Assembly: GCF_007991455.1 (NCBI RefSeq)
Contig: NZ_BJYJ01000011.1
Coordinates: 1-64,000 of the forward strand
Origin: Chryseobacterium hagamense
GTDB lineage: Bacteria; Bacteroidota; Bacteroidia; Flavobacteriales; Weeksellaceae
Length of the DNA: 64,000 bases
Direction: 5' to 3'
Positions 18,501 through 26,103 of the stretch are shown here, in pieces (the first letter of the stretch is position 1; every line of letters begins with the position of its first letter). The translations under genes were made by a program, and so were the position numbers. Below the pieces are notes generated by a model. That model saw only the letters and a program-made list of their open reading frames with translations. It did no database searches and had not been told where the DNA came from.

Positions 18501-18723
18501 ATTGGCAACAGGACCGGGAGCAGTCGGTAACCGTACCATCGGTACTGCCGCTGCAGGCGGGATGCTGATCGGAACGATCTTCGGACTGATGATTATTCCG
18601 GGATTGTATTACATCTTCGGAACCATAGCCGATAAGTCGAAACTGGCCCGGTATGAAGAAGAAAACCCTTTAACAGAACAAACAGAACCGTATCAACACG
18701 ATGATAAATATGAAGATTTATAA
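15529..18723 (+). CDS. RND efflux permease, AcrB/HAE1 family
   Basis: Proton-driven inner-membrane pump of 1064 residues, near the usual length (about 1050). It has twelve predicted helices and two large periplasmic loops. Key proton-relay residues are visible: the adjacent Asp pair in GVVVDDAIVVIEA (helix 4) and the Lys in IGLLGKNAVLIVEFA (helix 10). GFIPSEDQG opens the second periplasmic half, as in AcrB. Its 3' end overlaps the start of the channel gene, which points to translational coupling. Confidence 0.96.
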   Translation: MFKKFIRRPVLSIVISLIIVFMGVLSLTKLPVTQFPSISPPKVNITAEYPGANNELLIKSVVIPLERGLNGVPGMKYMTSDAGNDGEASIQVVFDLGTDPNVAAVNVQNRVSSVVNKLPPLVVREGVKITREEPNMLMYINLYSDDPKADQKFLFNYADINVMSELKRVSGVGFADILGTREYAMRIWLKPDRLTAYSISADEVMEALNQQSLEASPGKTGESSGKRSQSFEYILKYPGRFNNEKDYGNIILKANPDGEFIRLKDVADIEFGSSMYDIYSTLNGKPSAAITVKQSYGSNASDVIKNVKSLMAELQKTTFPKGMHYDISYDVSKFLDASIEKVVHTLFEAFILVAIVVFLFLGDWRSTLIPAIAVPVSLIGTFAVMSAFGITLNMISLFALVMAIGVVVDDAIVVIEAVHAKMEEKHLSPLKATEEAMHEISGAIIAITLVMASVFIPIAFMSGPVGVFYRQFSITMASAIILSGVVALTLTPALCALILKNNHGKAKKRTPITIFLDKFNNLFTKGAGRYEKMLNKTVKKKSITLPLLLAFCACTFFLSNSLPSGFIPSEDQGMIYAIIQTPPGSTLERTNQIAKELLRESEGIDGVQSVSSLAGYEILTEGTGSNSGTCLINLKSWEDRKESAAEIIEKLEEKAKNIPGANIEFFQPPSIPGYGAAGGFELRLLDKAGSGDYQKMEKVSNDFVKELKKRPELGSAFTFYSASFPQYMLKIDNDLAEQKGVTIENAMDNLSTLIGSNYETSFIRFDRPYKVIVQAGPQYRALPSDLLKLYVKNNKDEMVPYSDFMHLEKVYGLSEITRHNMYNSAEVSGTPAPGYSSGQAIAAIQEVADKTLPRGFGIDWAGISKDEVSRGNEAIYIFLVCLGFVYLILAAQYESFILPLPVILSLPTGIFGAFLCLKLLGLENNIYAQVAMVMLIGLLGKNAVLIVEFAVQKKAEEGIPVARAAIEGAAIRFRPILMTSFAFIAGLIPLVLATGPGAVGNRTIGTAAAGGMLIGTIFGLMIIPGLYYIFGTIADKSKLARYEEENPLTEQTEPYQHDDKYEDL

Positions 18724-20152
18724 TAAATATATAGCAGCCATTGCCTTATCGCTTGTTTTAGCAAGCTGTAAGGCGCCGATGGCGACCGTCATAAAAGATG
18801 AGGTAAAGGAAAACGTGCCTCAGAACTTTAATCAGGATGACCAGGCGGATGCCAACAACAATACCGGAACCACTCCGTGGAGGCAGTTTTTTACGGATCC
18901 CAATCTGGTAGCCTTAATCGAAACCTCACTGAAAAACAACCAGGAGCTGATGATTACCCTGCAGGAAATCGAAATTGCCAAAAGCAATGTTCTTGCTAAA
19001 AAAGGACGGCTAACCCCAACGGTTGGTGCCGGAGGCGGTGCCGGAATAACAAAAGTGGGACGTTACACCAGCGAAGGAGCCGGGGATGCCAGCACGGATA
19101 TTGAACCCGGAAAAGCGGTGCCCGATCCGATCATGAACTTTGGAGGCGGACTGACTGCAAACTGGGAAATCGATATCTGGAAAAAACTGAGAACGGAGAA
19201 AGAATCGGCTGTTGCCCATTATCTTTCAACCGTGGAAGGCAAAAATTTCGTATTGTCTAACCTGATTGAAGAAGTGGCAGACAATTACTATGAATTGCTG
19301 GCACTGGATAACCAGCTGGATATCATACAGCAATACATCAAGCTTCAGCAGAAAGCCCTGGAGATTTCAAAGATCCAGAAAGAAGCCGCCGCCGCAACGG
19401 AGCTTGCCGTGAAGAAATTTGAAGCGGAACTGGCTAAATCCAAAGCAACGGAATATACCCTCCGACAGGAAATTACGGAAAAGGAAAATGAAATCAATGC
19501 GCTTTGCGGGCGTTACCCACAACCGATTATCAGGACGAAGGAGAATTTTATGACGACGATCCCGCAGACGGTTTATACCGGGATCCCATCCCAGTTGCTG
19601 GCGAACCGCCCGGATATCAAACAGGCCGAGCTGGAGCTGAAATCCTCAAAACTGGATGTGGAAGCGGCTAGAAAAGAATTCTATCCAACCCTGGAGATCT
19701 CCGCTACGCTTGGATTGGAGGCATTTAAGCCTTCTTATCTGGTAAAGCTGCCTGAATCCATGGCTGCCAGCCTGGCAGGAGAGCTGGCTGGTCCGCTGAT
19801 CAACAAAAGTGCGATTAAAGCTAATTTCCAGGCCGCGGATGCCAAACAGATCCAGGCTTTGTACGAGTATGATAAAACGATTTTAAATGCCTATCTGGAT
19901 GTAGCGAACCTGATGTCGAAGATTAAAAACCTCGACCATTATTATGAGCTGAAATCCCAGGAAACAAAATCGCTTGAACAGTCAATAGATATTGCGAACC
20001 AACTGTTCCGGAATTCCAGAGCGGATTATCTTGAGGTTCTGCTGAACCAGAGGGATGCACTGGATGCCAAAATGGAACTGGTGGAAGCAAAACAAAAACA
20101 GCTGAGTACAGTTGTTGATATTTACAAAAGCTTAGGCGGAGGCTGGAAGTGA
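18710..20152 (+). CDS. RND efflux outer-membrane channel lipoprotein (TolC/OprM-like)
   Basis: 480-residue outer-membrane factor with lipobox VLASC (Cys20 from the chosen start). It has two repeated TolC-like halves, the second with LLANRPDIKQAELELKSS and ARKEFYPTLEISATLGL, both typical of the NodT/OprM family. ATG 18710 gives a clean signal peptide; an in-frame ATG at 18701 would add three residues. Either start lies inside the permease gene (14- or 23-bp overlap). A terminator at 20178-20213 closes the operon. Confidence 0.94.
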   Translation: MKIYNKYIAAIALSLVLASCKAPMATVIKDEVKENVPQNFNQDDQADANNNTGTTPWRQFFTDPNLVALIETSLKNNQELMITLQEIEIAKSNVLAKKGRLTPTVGAGGGAGITKVGRYTSEGAGDASTDIEPGKAVPDPIMNFGGGLTANWEIDIWKKLRTEKESAVAHYLSTVEGKNFVLSNLIEEVADNYYELLALDNQLDIIQQYIKLQQKALEISKIQKEAAAATELAVKKFEAELAKSKATEYTLRQEITEKENEINALCGRYPQPIIRTKENFMTTIPQTVYTGIPSQLLANRPDIKQAELELKSSKLDVEAARKEFYPTLEISATLGLEAFKPSYLVKLPESMAASLAGELAGPLINKSAIKANFQAADAKQIQALYEYDKTILNAYLDVANLMSKIKNLDHYYELKSQETKSLEQSIDIANQLFRNSRADYLEVLLNQRDALDAKMELVEAKQKQLSTVVDIYKSLGGGWK

Positions 20153-20177
20153 TTGTAAATCCTTAATGTTTTAAAAA

Positions 20178-20213
20178 GAAAAGAGGCTGCCCGCAAGGAA
20201 CAGTCTCTTTTCG
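20178..20213 (+). terminator. Terminator of the RND efflux operon
   Basis: Arms AAAAGAGGCTG and CAGTCTCTTTT pair except for one G-U, with a 10-base loop; a short T-run completes it. About 25 bp after the channel gene. Confidence 0.8.
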
Positions 20214-20743
20214 ATTAAAACTGAAAACGTTAATGAAAAGCTTCCTTTTAAAGAATCTTCTCTTCCCTCATTACCTGTATGGTGTACAGGCAACTACATT
20301 AAATTGTATAAATGGTTATTAATTTCTGAAAAAGGTTATTAGTTTTAAAAAAAATTAAATTTTAAAAACCAGCCTTCCCTAAAAGTAATTATTCCGATTA
20401 AGGAAGGTGGTTAGATTTATGAATAGAGAATCATCATGTTTTTTTAGTATTAGTTTTTACCCTGAAATTTATCTTACCGTGTTTTTTTGGCGGCTCTATT
20501 CATGAAATCTTAAAGATGGTTTCCGTTTAGTTTTGTTTTCGGTTAGTTTTCTGAATTCAAAATTATCATCTTGACCTGATAAAAAAAAATACTTGTTGTC
20601 TCGATTTGTAAATTATGACGTCTTAATTCGTGAATTAGGGATATTTAATGAGTTGATCCTGAATTTATTATTTTGTAAAATAGAAATAGTTCGATAATTG
20701 CCATTAATTCATTCCCTATTGATAAAAACTAAGGTATTTTATG
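20214..20743 (+). other. Intergenic region with several stem-loops
   Basis: No gene in about 530 bp. Three inverted repeats are visible: CCTGTA/TACAGG (20274-20290), CCTTCC/GGAAGG (20373-20407) and a perfect 10-bp pair ATGAATAGAG (20419-20428) / CTCTATTCAT (20494-20503). They lie before the AraC/TPR regulator gene and could form a structured leader or a small transcript. Confidence 0.5.
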
Positions 20744-20751
20744 TACTTTTG
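20719..20751 (+). promoter_or_regulatory. Bacteroidetes promoter of the AraC/TPR gene
   Basis: -33 TTG (20719-20721) and -7 TACTTTTG (20744-20751), 22 bp apart, within the spacing seen for Bacteroidetes promoters. The start codon is GTG at 20784. Confidence 0.65.
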
Positions 20752-20783
20752 ACGCCAGATTGTAGAGAAGATAATTTACTAAG

Positions 20784-22508
20784 GTGGTCCAAAAACTATT
20801 ATTTCTCATTTTTACCGGAATTTTTACAGCCCTTCTGTCCCAGGATGGCTATAGCGATTTCTATAAAATGCGTGAGAAGTATGAGGATTTTCCTGAGAAC
20901 GACCAGAAAGCTTTTCCTTTTCTGCAGCCGTATATTGATAAGGCAAAAAAGGAGAAGAATTATGAGAAACTGGTTCAGGGATATAAGGACGGGGTATTTT
21001 TTGCTTTTTTAAGTGAAGACAAGCTGAAATACGCCGACAGTATGATCTGGGCAGCCAATCAGTCCAGAAGCGAAGATCTCCGGATCATCTCCCATATCGA
21101 CAAAGGGGTGGTATATTATTACCACTACAAAAAGTACCAGCTAGCCCTGAATGAATACCTCGAAGCCTACAAGTATTCTAAAAATACCAAAAATGAATAT
21201 CTGAAGTACCAGAACCTCTATCACATCGGGGTCATAAAGAGTTACCTCGGATATTATGAGGATGCTTCCGAACTGTTTATGAAATGTCTTGTTTACTACC
21301 GTGAAAAAGCCAGATCGGTCACCAAACTTCATCCGAACGAAATTTACAACAATAAAAAAGGATATCTCAACAGCCTGTATCAGACGATTATCTGCTACAG
21401 GCACCTTGGGAAATATAAAGAAGCCGATGAAGCCATACAGACCGGCTTCTCTGAAATCGGCAATAATCCTGAATACGATCTTGAAAAAGGATATTTCCTG
21501 CTTTCCAGAGGGATTTCCGAATACAGGCACAGCCGTTTTCAGCCGGCTTTGAAAAATTTAAACGAAGCACTCCCCGCCATCAAAAGCAGCCGGGATTTCG
21601 CAAGGCTTTCAGTAGGATATTTCTACATCGGCAAAAGCTATTCCGGCCTGAAAAAAACGAAGGAATCGGTAGTGTACTTTAAAAAGATCGATTCTATTTT
21701 CCGGAAGCACCAGTTTATGCTTCCTGAATTAAGGGAAAACTATGAAATCCTGATTGATTATTCCAGGAAAGAGAAAAACCAGGCCCAGCAGCTGTATTAT
21801 ACCAATCAGCTTCTGAAAGCGGACAGCATTATGTCGAAGGATTTTATTTATCTCTCTCCCAAAATGCATAAAGACTACGATACCAATAATTTAATGGATG
21901 AAAAAGATAAACTCCAGAAAATAAATTATCTCGGGACCATCATTATTATTGTGCTGATTGTCTGGGCGATAGGGTTGGTTGCTCTCTTGACCAGAAGGCA
22001 TAAAAAAGCAAAGGAAATCCAGCAGAAGTACGTGTTGGTGGAAGAGAAATTCACCGCCAGCCAGAATTCAGAAAAGGGAACTGCTGAAGCGGTTGCCCTT
22101 CCGATGGTGGAAGAAAAAAGATTCAGTCTTAATGAAGACAAGGTGGAAGAGTTGCTGCAGAAGCTGAAAGCTTTTGAAGATAAAAAAGAGTTTACTCAGA
22201 AGGGACTTACGATCGGTAAGCTGGCAGCTCAGCTCGGTACCAATTCCAACTATCTTTCCCAAGTCGTTAATGAATATAAAAAGGTAAACTTCAACAAATA
22301 CCTGAGCGAGCTCCGGATCAACTATATTACCAACCTTCTTTTTGAGGATAAAAAATATTTAAAATACAACATCGAAACCCTTGCCAGGGAATGCGGCATT
22401 GCCTCCCGGCAGAATTTCTCCGATCTTTTTTATGAGATCAACGGCATCCGCCCCACGGATTTTGTAAAAAAAAGAAGGGAGGAGCTTGAGAATGACGGGA
22501 ATAGATGA
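20784..22508 (+). CDS. Membrane-anchored TPR/AraC-type transcriptional regulator
   Basis: 574 residues. An N-terminal hydrophobic signal or anchor is followed by about 330 residues of TPR-like helices (for example YHYKKYQLALNEYLEAYKYS), a transmembrane helix near residues 385-405 (GTIIIIVLIVWAIGLVALL), and a C-terminal AraC helix-turn-helix domain (about 460-565: LTIGKLAAQLGTNSNYLSQV, then GIASRQNFSDLFYEINGIRP). This layout, sensing TPR outside and DNA binding inside, is common in Bacteroidetes. Start is GTG 20784, downstream of a matching promoter. It lies 3' of the RND operon and may act on a neighbour; no target site is visible. Confidence 0.88.
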   Translation: MVQKLLFLIFTGIFTALLSQDGYSDFYKMREKYEDFPENDQKAFPFLQPYIDKAKKEKNYEKLVQGYKDGVFFAFLSEDKLKYADSMIWAANQSRSEDLRIISHIDKGVVYYYHYKKYQLALNEYLEAYKYSKNTKNEYLKYQNLYHIGVIKSYLGYYEDASELFMKCLVYYREKARSVTKLHPNEIYNNKKGYLNSLYQTIICYRHLGKYKEADEAIQTGFSEIGNNPEYDLEKGYFLLSRGISEYRHSRFQPALKNLNEALPAIKSSRDFARLSVGYFYIGKSYSGLKKTKESVVYFKKIDSIFRKHQFMLPELRENYEILIDYSRKEKNQAQQLYYTNQLLKADSIMSKDFIYLSPKMHKDYDTNNLMDEKDKLQKINYLGTIIIIVLIVWAIGLVALLTRRHKKAKEIQQKYVLVEEKFTASQNSEKGTAEAVALPMVEEKRFSLNEDKVEELLQKLKAFEDKKEFTQKGLTIGKLAAQLGTNSNYLSQVVNEYKKVNFNKYLSELRINYITNLLFEDKKYLKYNIETLARECGIASRQNFSDLFYEINGIRPTDFVKKRREELENDGNR

Positions 22509-22587
22509 ATTTAGGCTGGATTTTAATTCGAATATACAGTATTAGCAGTCTGATTATTTTTAAATCAAAATAATCCTTTGTCTTTCT

Positions 22588-22595
22588 TATCTTTG
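22588..22595 (+). promoter_or_regulatory. Bacteroidetes -7 box (TATCTTTG)
   Basis: Exact TAnnTTTG match 15 bp before ATG 22611. It argues for that start rather than one 33 bp upstream. No TTG is seen at the -33 position. Confidence 0.5.
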
Positions 22596-22610
22596 GTTAA
22601 ATCAATTTCC

Positions 22611-24146
22611 ATGAGAAAACTCCTGTTCATCCTTGCCGGCATCATCGTCATTTTAATTATTGTTGTTCTGATCAAAACGCTTACTTATCCTTTTAAAAAA
22701 GTAAATTCAAAGAACGGGGAGGGCTGGAAGATGGTTAAAGATGACATGGCGATTCAAAGGCTTTCGGGCGGACTGAAAATTCCGTCGGTTTCTGCCGGGA
22801 AGCTGGGGGATTTTGATTATTCTGCCTTTGATACCATCAAAGAATACCTTGAAGCCTCCTATCCTTCAGTTTACGGAAACACAGAATTTGAAGAAATCAA
22901 TACATACGGACTGGTCTTTAGATTGAAAGGCAGTGATCCGTCGCTTTCTCCCATTCTTTTTCTTTCCCACACCGATGTGGTTCCTCCCGGAGATGCGGAA
23001 GTGAAAGATCAGAGCAAAAATATGTTCAGGCCGGATGACAAACCTTTGCCTCCGGTTTCTAAAGTAGCCGAAGACTGGGATTACGGGCCGTTTTCCGGAG
23101 CAGTGGCCAACGGAAGGATTTATGGCAGGGGAGCCATCGATATGAAAGGCATGCTGTTTTCGCTGATGGAATCACTGGATAATTTAATTAAAAGCAAGCA
23201 TGTGCCGAAGCGGGATATTTACCTGGCTTTCGGATTTGATGAGGAAGTTGGCGGACAGGAAGGAGCCGCAAAAATTGCCGCTTATTTTAAAAGTAAAGGC
23301 CTGGTATTTGATGCCGTCTACGATGAAGGCGGATTAATCCTGGAAAAAGGCAGTGTCGCAGGAATCAATTCCGAGGTAGCAGTTATCGGTTGTGCCGAAA
23401 AAGGATTTCTGTCGGTGAAGATCAAAGTAAAAGGACTGGGCGGGCATGCTTCCATGCCTCCGATGGAAAGCGCGATCGGGAAAGCGGCCGTGATCATGCA
23501 GCGGCTGGAGCGCGACCAGATGAAACCGATAATCACGCCGCTGATCAATCAGTTTTTTACCAATATCGGTGGCTCCATGTCTTTTGTCAGCCGCATGGGA
23601 ATTGCCAACCAGTGGCTGCTTAAGCCGGTGCTTTTATCGCAGCTGACCAAAACCAATTCTACCAATGCCTTGGTTCGTACGACAACGGCCTTAACGATGA
23701 TGAAAGGAAGCGACGCGCCCAACGTGCTGTCTCCGGAAGTGGAATTCGTCGTTAATTTCAGGCTGCTGCCGGGCAATACCGTCAGGGATGTAAAAGCGCA
23801 GATTGCTGAGGCGACCAAAGGTTTTGATGTGGAAGTTAAAGAAATCGACAGTGTAAAAGAAGCCTCTGCCGTGTCACCTACCGGTACCAAAGCCTTCAGA
23901 CTGATTGAAGCTGCGATTAAAGAGATTCATCCCACCGCCATAGCCACACCATATCTTACCGTCGGAGGGACGGATGCGTACAAATACCAGATCGTCAGTA
24001 AAAATATTTACCGGTTTATGCCGATTAAGATCAACGATGCGGAAAAACAATCCATCCACAGCACCAATGAATACCTGAGCATTGAGAACTACATGAAAAT
24101 GATTCATTATTTTGAGTACATCATGCGGAATTATGATCAGGAATAG
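22611..24146 (+). CDS. M20 family zinc peptidase (CPS1/PM20D1-like)
   Basis: 511 residues with an N-terminal membrane helix (LLFILAGIIVILIIVVLI), so membrane-anchored or secreted. Metal and catalytic motifs of M20 are intact: SHTDVVPPGD (His and Asp), GRGAIDMKG (bridging Asp), FDEEVGGQEG (catalytic Glu pair), a dimerisation domain with GLGGHASMPP, and a late SIHSTNEYLS carrying the last zinc His. Length and anchor resemble yeast carboxypeptidase S and PM20D1. Peptidase or N-acyl-amino-acid hydrolase activity is likely; the substrate is unknown. Confidence 0.9.
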   Translation: MRKLLFILAGIIVILIIVVLIKTLTYPFKKVNSKNGEGWKMVKDDMAIQRLSGGLKIPSVSAGKLGDFDYSAFDTIKEYLEASYPSVYGNTEFEEINTYGLVFRLKGSDPSLSPILFLSHTDVVPPGDAEVKDQSKNMFRPDDKPLPPVSKVAEDWDYGPFSGAVANGRIYGRGAIDMKGMLFSLMESLDNLIKSKHVPKRDIYLAFGFDEEVGGQEGAAKIAAYFKSKGLVFDAVYDEGGLILEKGSVAGINSEVAVIGCAEKGFLSVKIKVKGLGGHASMPPMESAIGKAAVIMQRLERDQMKPIITPLINQFFTNIGGSMSFVSRMGIANQWLLKPVLLSQLTKTNSTNALVRTTTALTMMKGSDAPNVLSPEVEFVVNFRLLPGNTVRDVKAQIAEATKGFDVEVKEIDSVKEASAVSPTGTKAFRLIEAAIKEIHPTAIATPYLTVGGTDAYKYQIVSKNIYRFMPIKINDAEKQSIHSTNEYLSIENYMKMIHYFEYIMRNYDQE

Positions 24147-24215
24147 GCTGGAAAAGGGCGTCTGTATGCCGGAAGTTTTTCTTTGTCAATCGTACAGTCA
24201 ACCGGCTTAAATATC
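24147..24215 (+). repeat. Dispersed repeat family 1, module A, degenerate copy
   Basis: GCTGGAAAAGGGCG, ATGCCGGAAGTTTTTC and GTCAATCGTACAGTCAACC follow the order of the better copies at 11628-11721 and 45879-45973, but with many differences. A likely decayed copy. Confidence 0.35.
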
Positions 24216-24441
24216 AAAAAGTGATTTTCCAGTTTCTGAGAAAAACGCTGTGTGAAGTCTTAATTCATTCAGCTTTCTTGTTTTATGCAGCTGATTTTCT
24301 AACATCGGAACTCCGGAGAAGTTCTGTCTTTTTTAAGCTCTTACTATTTTAAGTTACAATGTCATCAGATGTGCTGAGTAGCCTCAGTATTTCAGGCTTT
24401 TACAGGGAATCTTAAAAATAAATTCAAAATAAAAAATAATA

Positions 24442-24475
24442 CGTCAAGTTTTGACGCATTAGCGGTATAGCTTTG
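24442..24475 (+). promoter_or_regulatory. -7 box with overlapping inverted repeat
   Basis: TAGCTTTG (24468-24475) matches the -7 consensus 20 bp before ATG 24496. The inverted repeat CGTCAAGTTTTGACG (24442-24456) covers the zone just upstream, where an operator would be effective. Confidence 0.4.
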
Positions 24476-24495
24476 TTTCATCAAAAAACAGAGTT

Positions 24496-25194
24496 ATGGA
24501 ACTGCCCTTATATTTAAGCTTTAATGAATTTGAAAAATCCTATTACGACAATCTGGAAAAGTGGTTTGAAGAATATCGCAACGCCAGTGAAACCGATTAT
24601 CTGAAATCTCTTTCGGCTCTATACAGCCCTTACTTGTACTATAATTTCAATAACGACAGGCTGCAGGCCGATGCTTCGATGCAGATCAAAGACTGCTTTT
24701 TTCCGTATTATGACAAAATCGGGATTTCATTCTGTACGGTAACCTGCGGAAAAGGCAAATCTGCTAAAAATACGAAAACGATCAGTCATCAGTTTGAATG
24801 GAAAACCGTTACCATGATGGAATATGCCCAGCACATCCTGGATAAAATTAATCGGTACCTGGCTAAAAACAATCTGAAAGAATCCGGAAATATCCTGGAT
24901 TTCATCAACCAACGCGACATCATCACTTCCCGTGAAGGCGCCGGCTACTGCGTGGATTACAACAGGCATCAGTCGACTCTTCCTTTTCTGAAAGCCTACC
25001 TTCCGGTACATGGACAGACGGTAAATATTGCCGTATACAGGGACTTCCTGTTCTCCATCGTTCAGATTGCAGAATTTATCGACCATAAACTCAAAGAGGT
25101 CCGTGCTTTTGAAAGCATGCTGTACTTCAGACTGAAGTCGGAAGCCAGATTCAGGGTTCAGATGAGCCATCAGTTCCTGACGATGTGCAACTGA
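24496..25194 (+). CDS. Unknown protein (232 aa)
   Basis: A soluble protein with no signal peptide or membrane helix that I can see. It is rich in Tyr and Phe at the N-terminus (LYLSFNEFEKSYYDNLEKWF) and has a helical middle (MMEYAQHILDKINRYLAKNN) and C-terminal helices. There are five Cys residues, including FCTVTCGKGKS. Codon use and GC resemble the neighbours, so it looks native. I recognise no family. An inverted repeat at its promoter suggests it is regulated on its own. Confidence 0.6.
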   Translation: MELPLYLSFNEFEKSYYDNLEKWFEEYRNASETDYLKSLSALYSPYLYYNFNNDRLQADASMQIKDCFFPYYDKIGISFCTVTCGKGKSAKNTKTISHQFEWKTVTMMEYAQHILDKINRYLAKNNLKESGNILDFINQRDIITSREGAGYCVDYNRHQSTLPFLKAYLPVHGQTVNIAVYRDFLFSIVQIAEFIDHKLKEVRAFESMLYFRLKSEARFRVQMSHQFLTMCN

Positions 25195-25241
25195 TTTTCC
25201 ACCCGACATTCACATTCATCATATAGCTCAATAGTTTGAAA

Positions 25242-25278
25242 ATTAGTTGGTACTCTTTTCAAACCTTATCCCGTTTCT
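25242..25278 (+). terminator. Terminator between convergent unknown genes
   Basis: Arms ATCCCGTTTC and GAACCGGGAT pair with one mismatch, then TTTTT on the plus strand. It lies between 25194 (plus) and 25302 (minus). Confidence 0.6.
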
Positions 25279-25301
25279 TTTTGAACCGGGATTTTTACTG
25301 G

Positions 25302-25847
25302 TTAATATTTTTCTTCTAATTCAATTAGAAGCTTATTTTGATCTTCTTTTGATAATTTATTGTAGTCTTCTATATTTATATTTCCTTTAAATAAAAGATA
25401 TGAAATCCTATTTTCTATATTATTAATTTTATTTTCTTCTTTAGTAATTTCATTTTCATACCATCCATTTATAAACTTACGGTACATTTTTAAAAGTGAA
25501 TATTTTTCTGAGAATAGTATAGCATTTCTTAAAGTTAATATATCATTCTTATTATTGTAAAGTTTTATATAAGAGTATTGATCAGGTAGATAAAGTTGAA
25601 ATTCATGAATTATTTCAGATAATCGCTTTTTATTTTTATAGTTGTCATTTAAGATTATCTTATTAAAAAATATTTTGCAATAATCAATTTTTATTAACTG
25701 AGTTTCTACTTCAGATGATTTTAAATTTAAGCTATCAAATTTTATCTTTTTTAAAGTTATTATGCTATCTATAGCTTTGATATTCTTCGTTTCTTGAGCA
25801 AAAATTAAATTTGATAATACTAGTATAAAGAAAATAATTTTTTTCAT
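25302..25847 (-). CDS. Unknown secreted protein, AT-rich gene
   Basis: 181 residues with a clear signal peptide (MKKIIFFILVLSNLIFAQ) and a mature part almost entirely of Lys, Asn, Ile, Leu and Glu, predicted helical. I recognise no family. The coding sequence is far more AT-rich than its neighbours and uses many AAA, ATA and TTA codons, which suggests recent acquisition or a fast-evolving orphan. It sits directly 3' of a tRNA-Ser, a common insertion point for foreign DNA, but I see no integrase or attachment repeat. Confidence 0.6.
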   Translation of the reverse strand: MKKIIFFILVLSNLIFAQETKNIKAIDSIITLKKIKFDSLNLKSSEVETQLIKIDYCKIFFNKIILNDNYKNKKRLSEIIHEFQLYLPDQYSYIKLYNNKNDILTLRNAILFSEKYSLLKMYRKFINGWYENEITKEENKINNIENRISYLLFKGNINIEDYNKLSKEDQNKLLIELEEKY

Positions 25848-25922
25848 GAAAGAGTTTTAGCAAATATATAAATCTTCATACTTCTATTTTTACGGAAATC
25901 CATAAATATAATTCAAAACAAA

Positions 25923-25951
25923 AAAGCCTTAGATTAAAAACCTAAGACTTT
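25923..25951 (-). terminator. Terminator of tRNA-Ser
   Basis: On the minus strand AAGTCTTAG pairs with CTAAGGCTT (one G-U), followed by TTTTTTG. Just 3' of the tRNA. Confidence 0.8.
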
Positions 25952-25957
25952 GATTTG

Positions 25958-26044
25958 CAGAGAGGAAGGGATTCGAACCCTCGATACAGTTACCCGTATA
26001 CTACCTTTCCAGGGTAGCTCCTTCAACCACTCGGACACCTCTCT
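25958..26044 (-). tRNA. tRNA-Ser(GGA)
   Basis: The minus strand folds as a class II tRNA of 87 nt. The acceptor stem pairs AGAGAGG with CCTCTCT and has a G discriminator. The D arm has CCGAGTGG, the anticodon loop is CTGGAAA (anticodon GGA, reading UCC and UCU), a long variable arm follows, and the T loop is GGTTCGAATCC. CCA is not encoded. It has its own promoter and terminator. Confidence 0.97.
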
Positions 26045-26057
26045 ATGTTTGAGATTG

Positions 26058-26088
26058 CAAAAATACGATAATTATTTTAATATGCAAA
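26058..26088 (-). promoter_or_regulatory. Promoter of tRNA-Ser
   Basis: On the minus strand, -33 TTTG (26088-26085) and -7 TATTTTTG (26065-26058) are 19 bp apart, an ideal Bacteroidetes promoter. The -7 box ends 13 bp before the mature tRNA 5' end. Confidence 0.8.
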
Positions 26089-26103
26089 CAGAAACTGAAA
26101 TTA

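Larger units (their letters stand above)
24147..24495. other. Intergenic region between M20 peptidase and unknown gene
   Basis: No gene is visible in about 350 bp. It holds a decayed repeat copy at its 5' end, then a candidate operator and a -7 box close to the next gene. Confidence 0.5.

Noticed and set aside
25302..25922. Genomic island at tRNA-Ser
   Set aside because: Only one AT-rich gene is present. No integrase, no repeat of the tRNA 3' end, and no mobility gene, so an island cannot be claimed.
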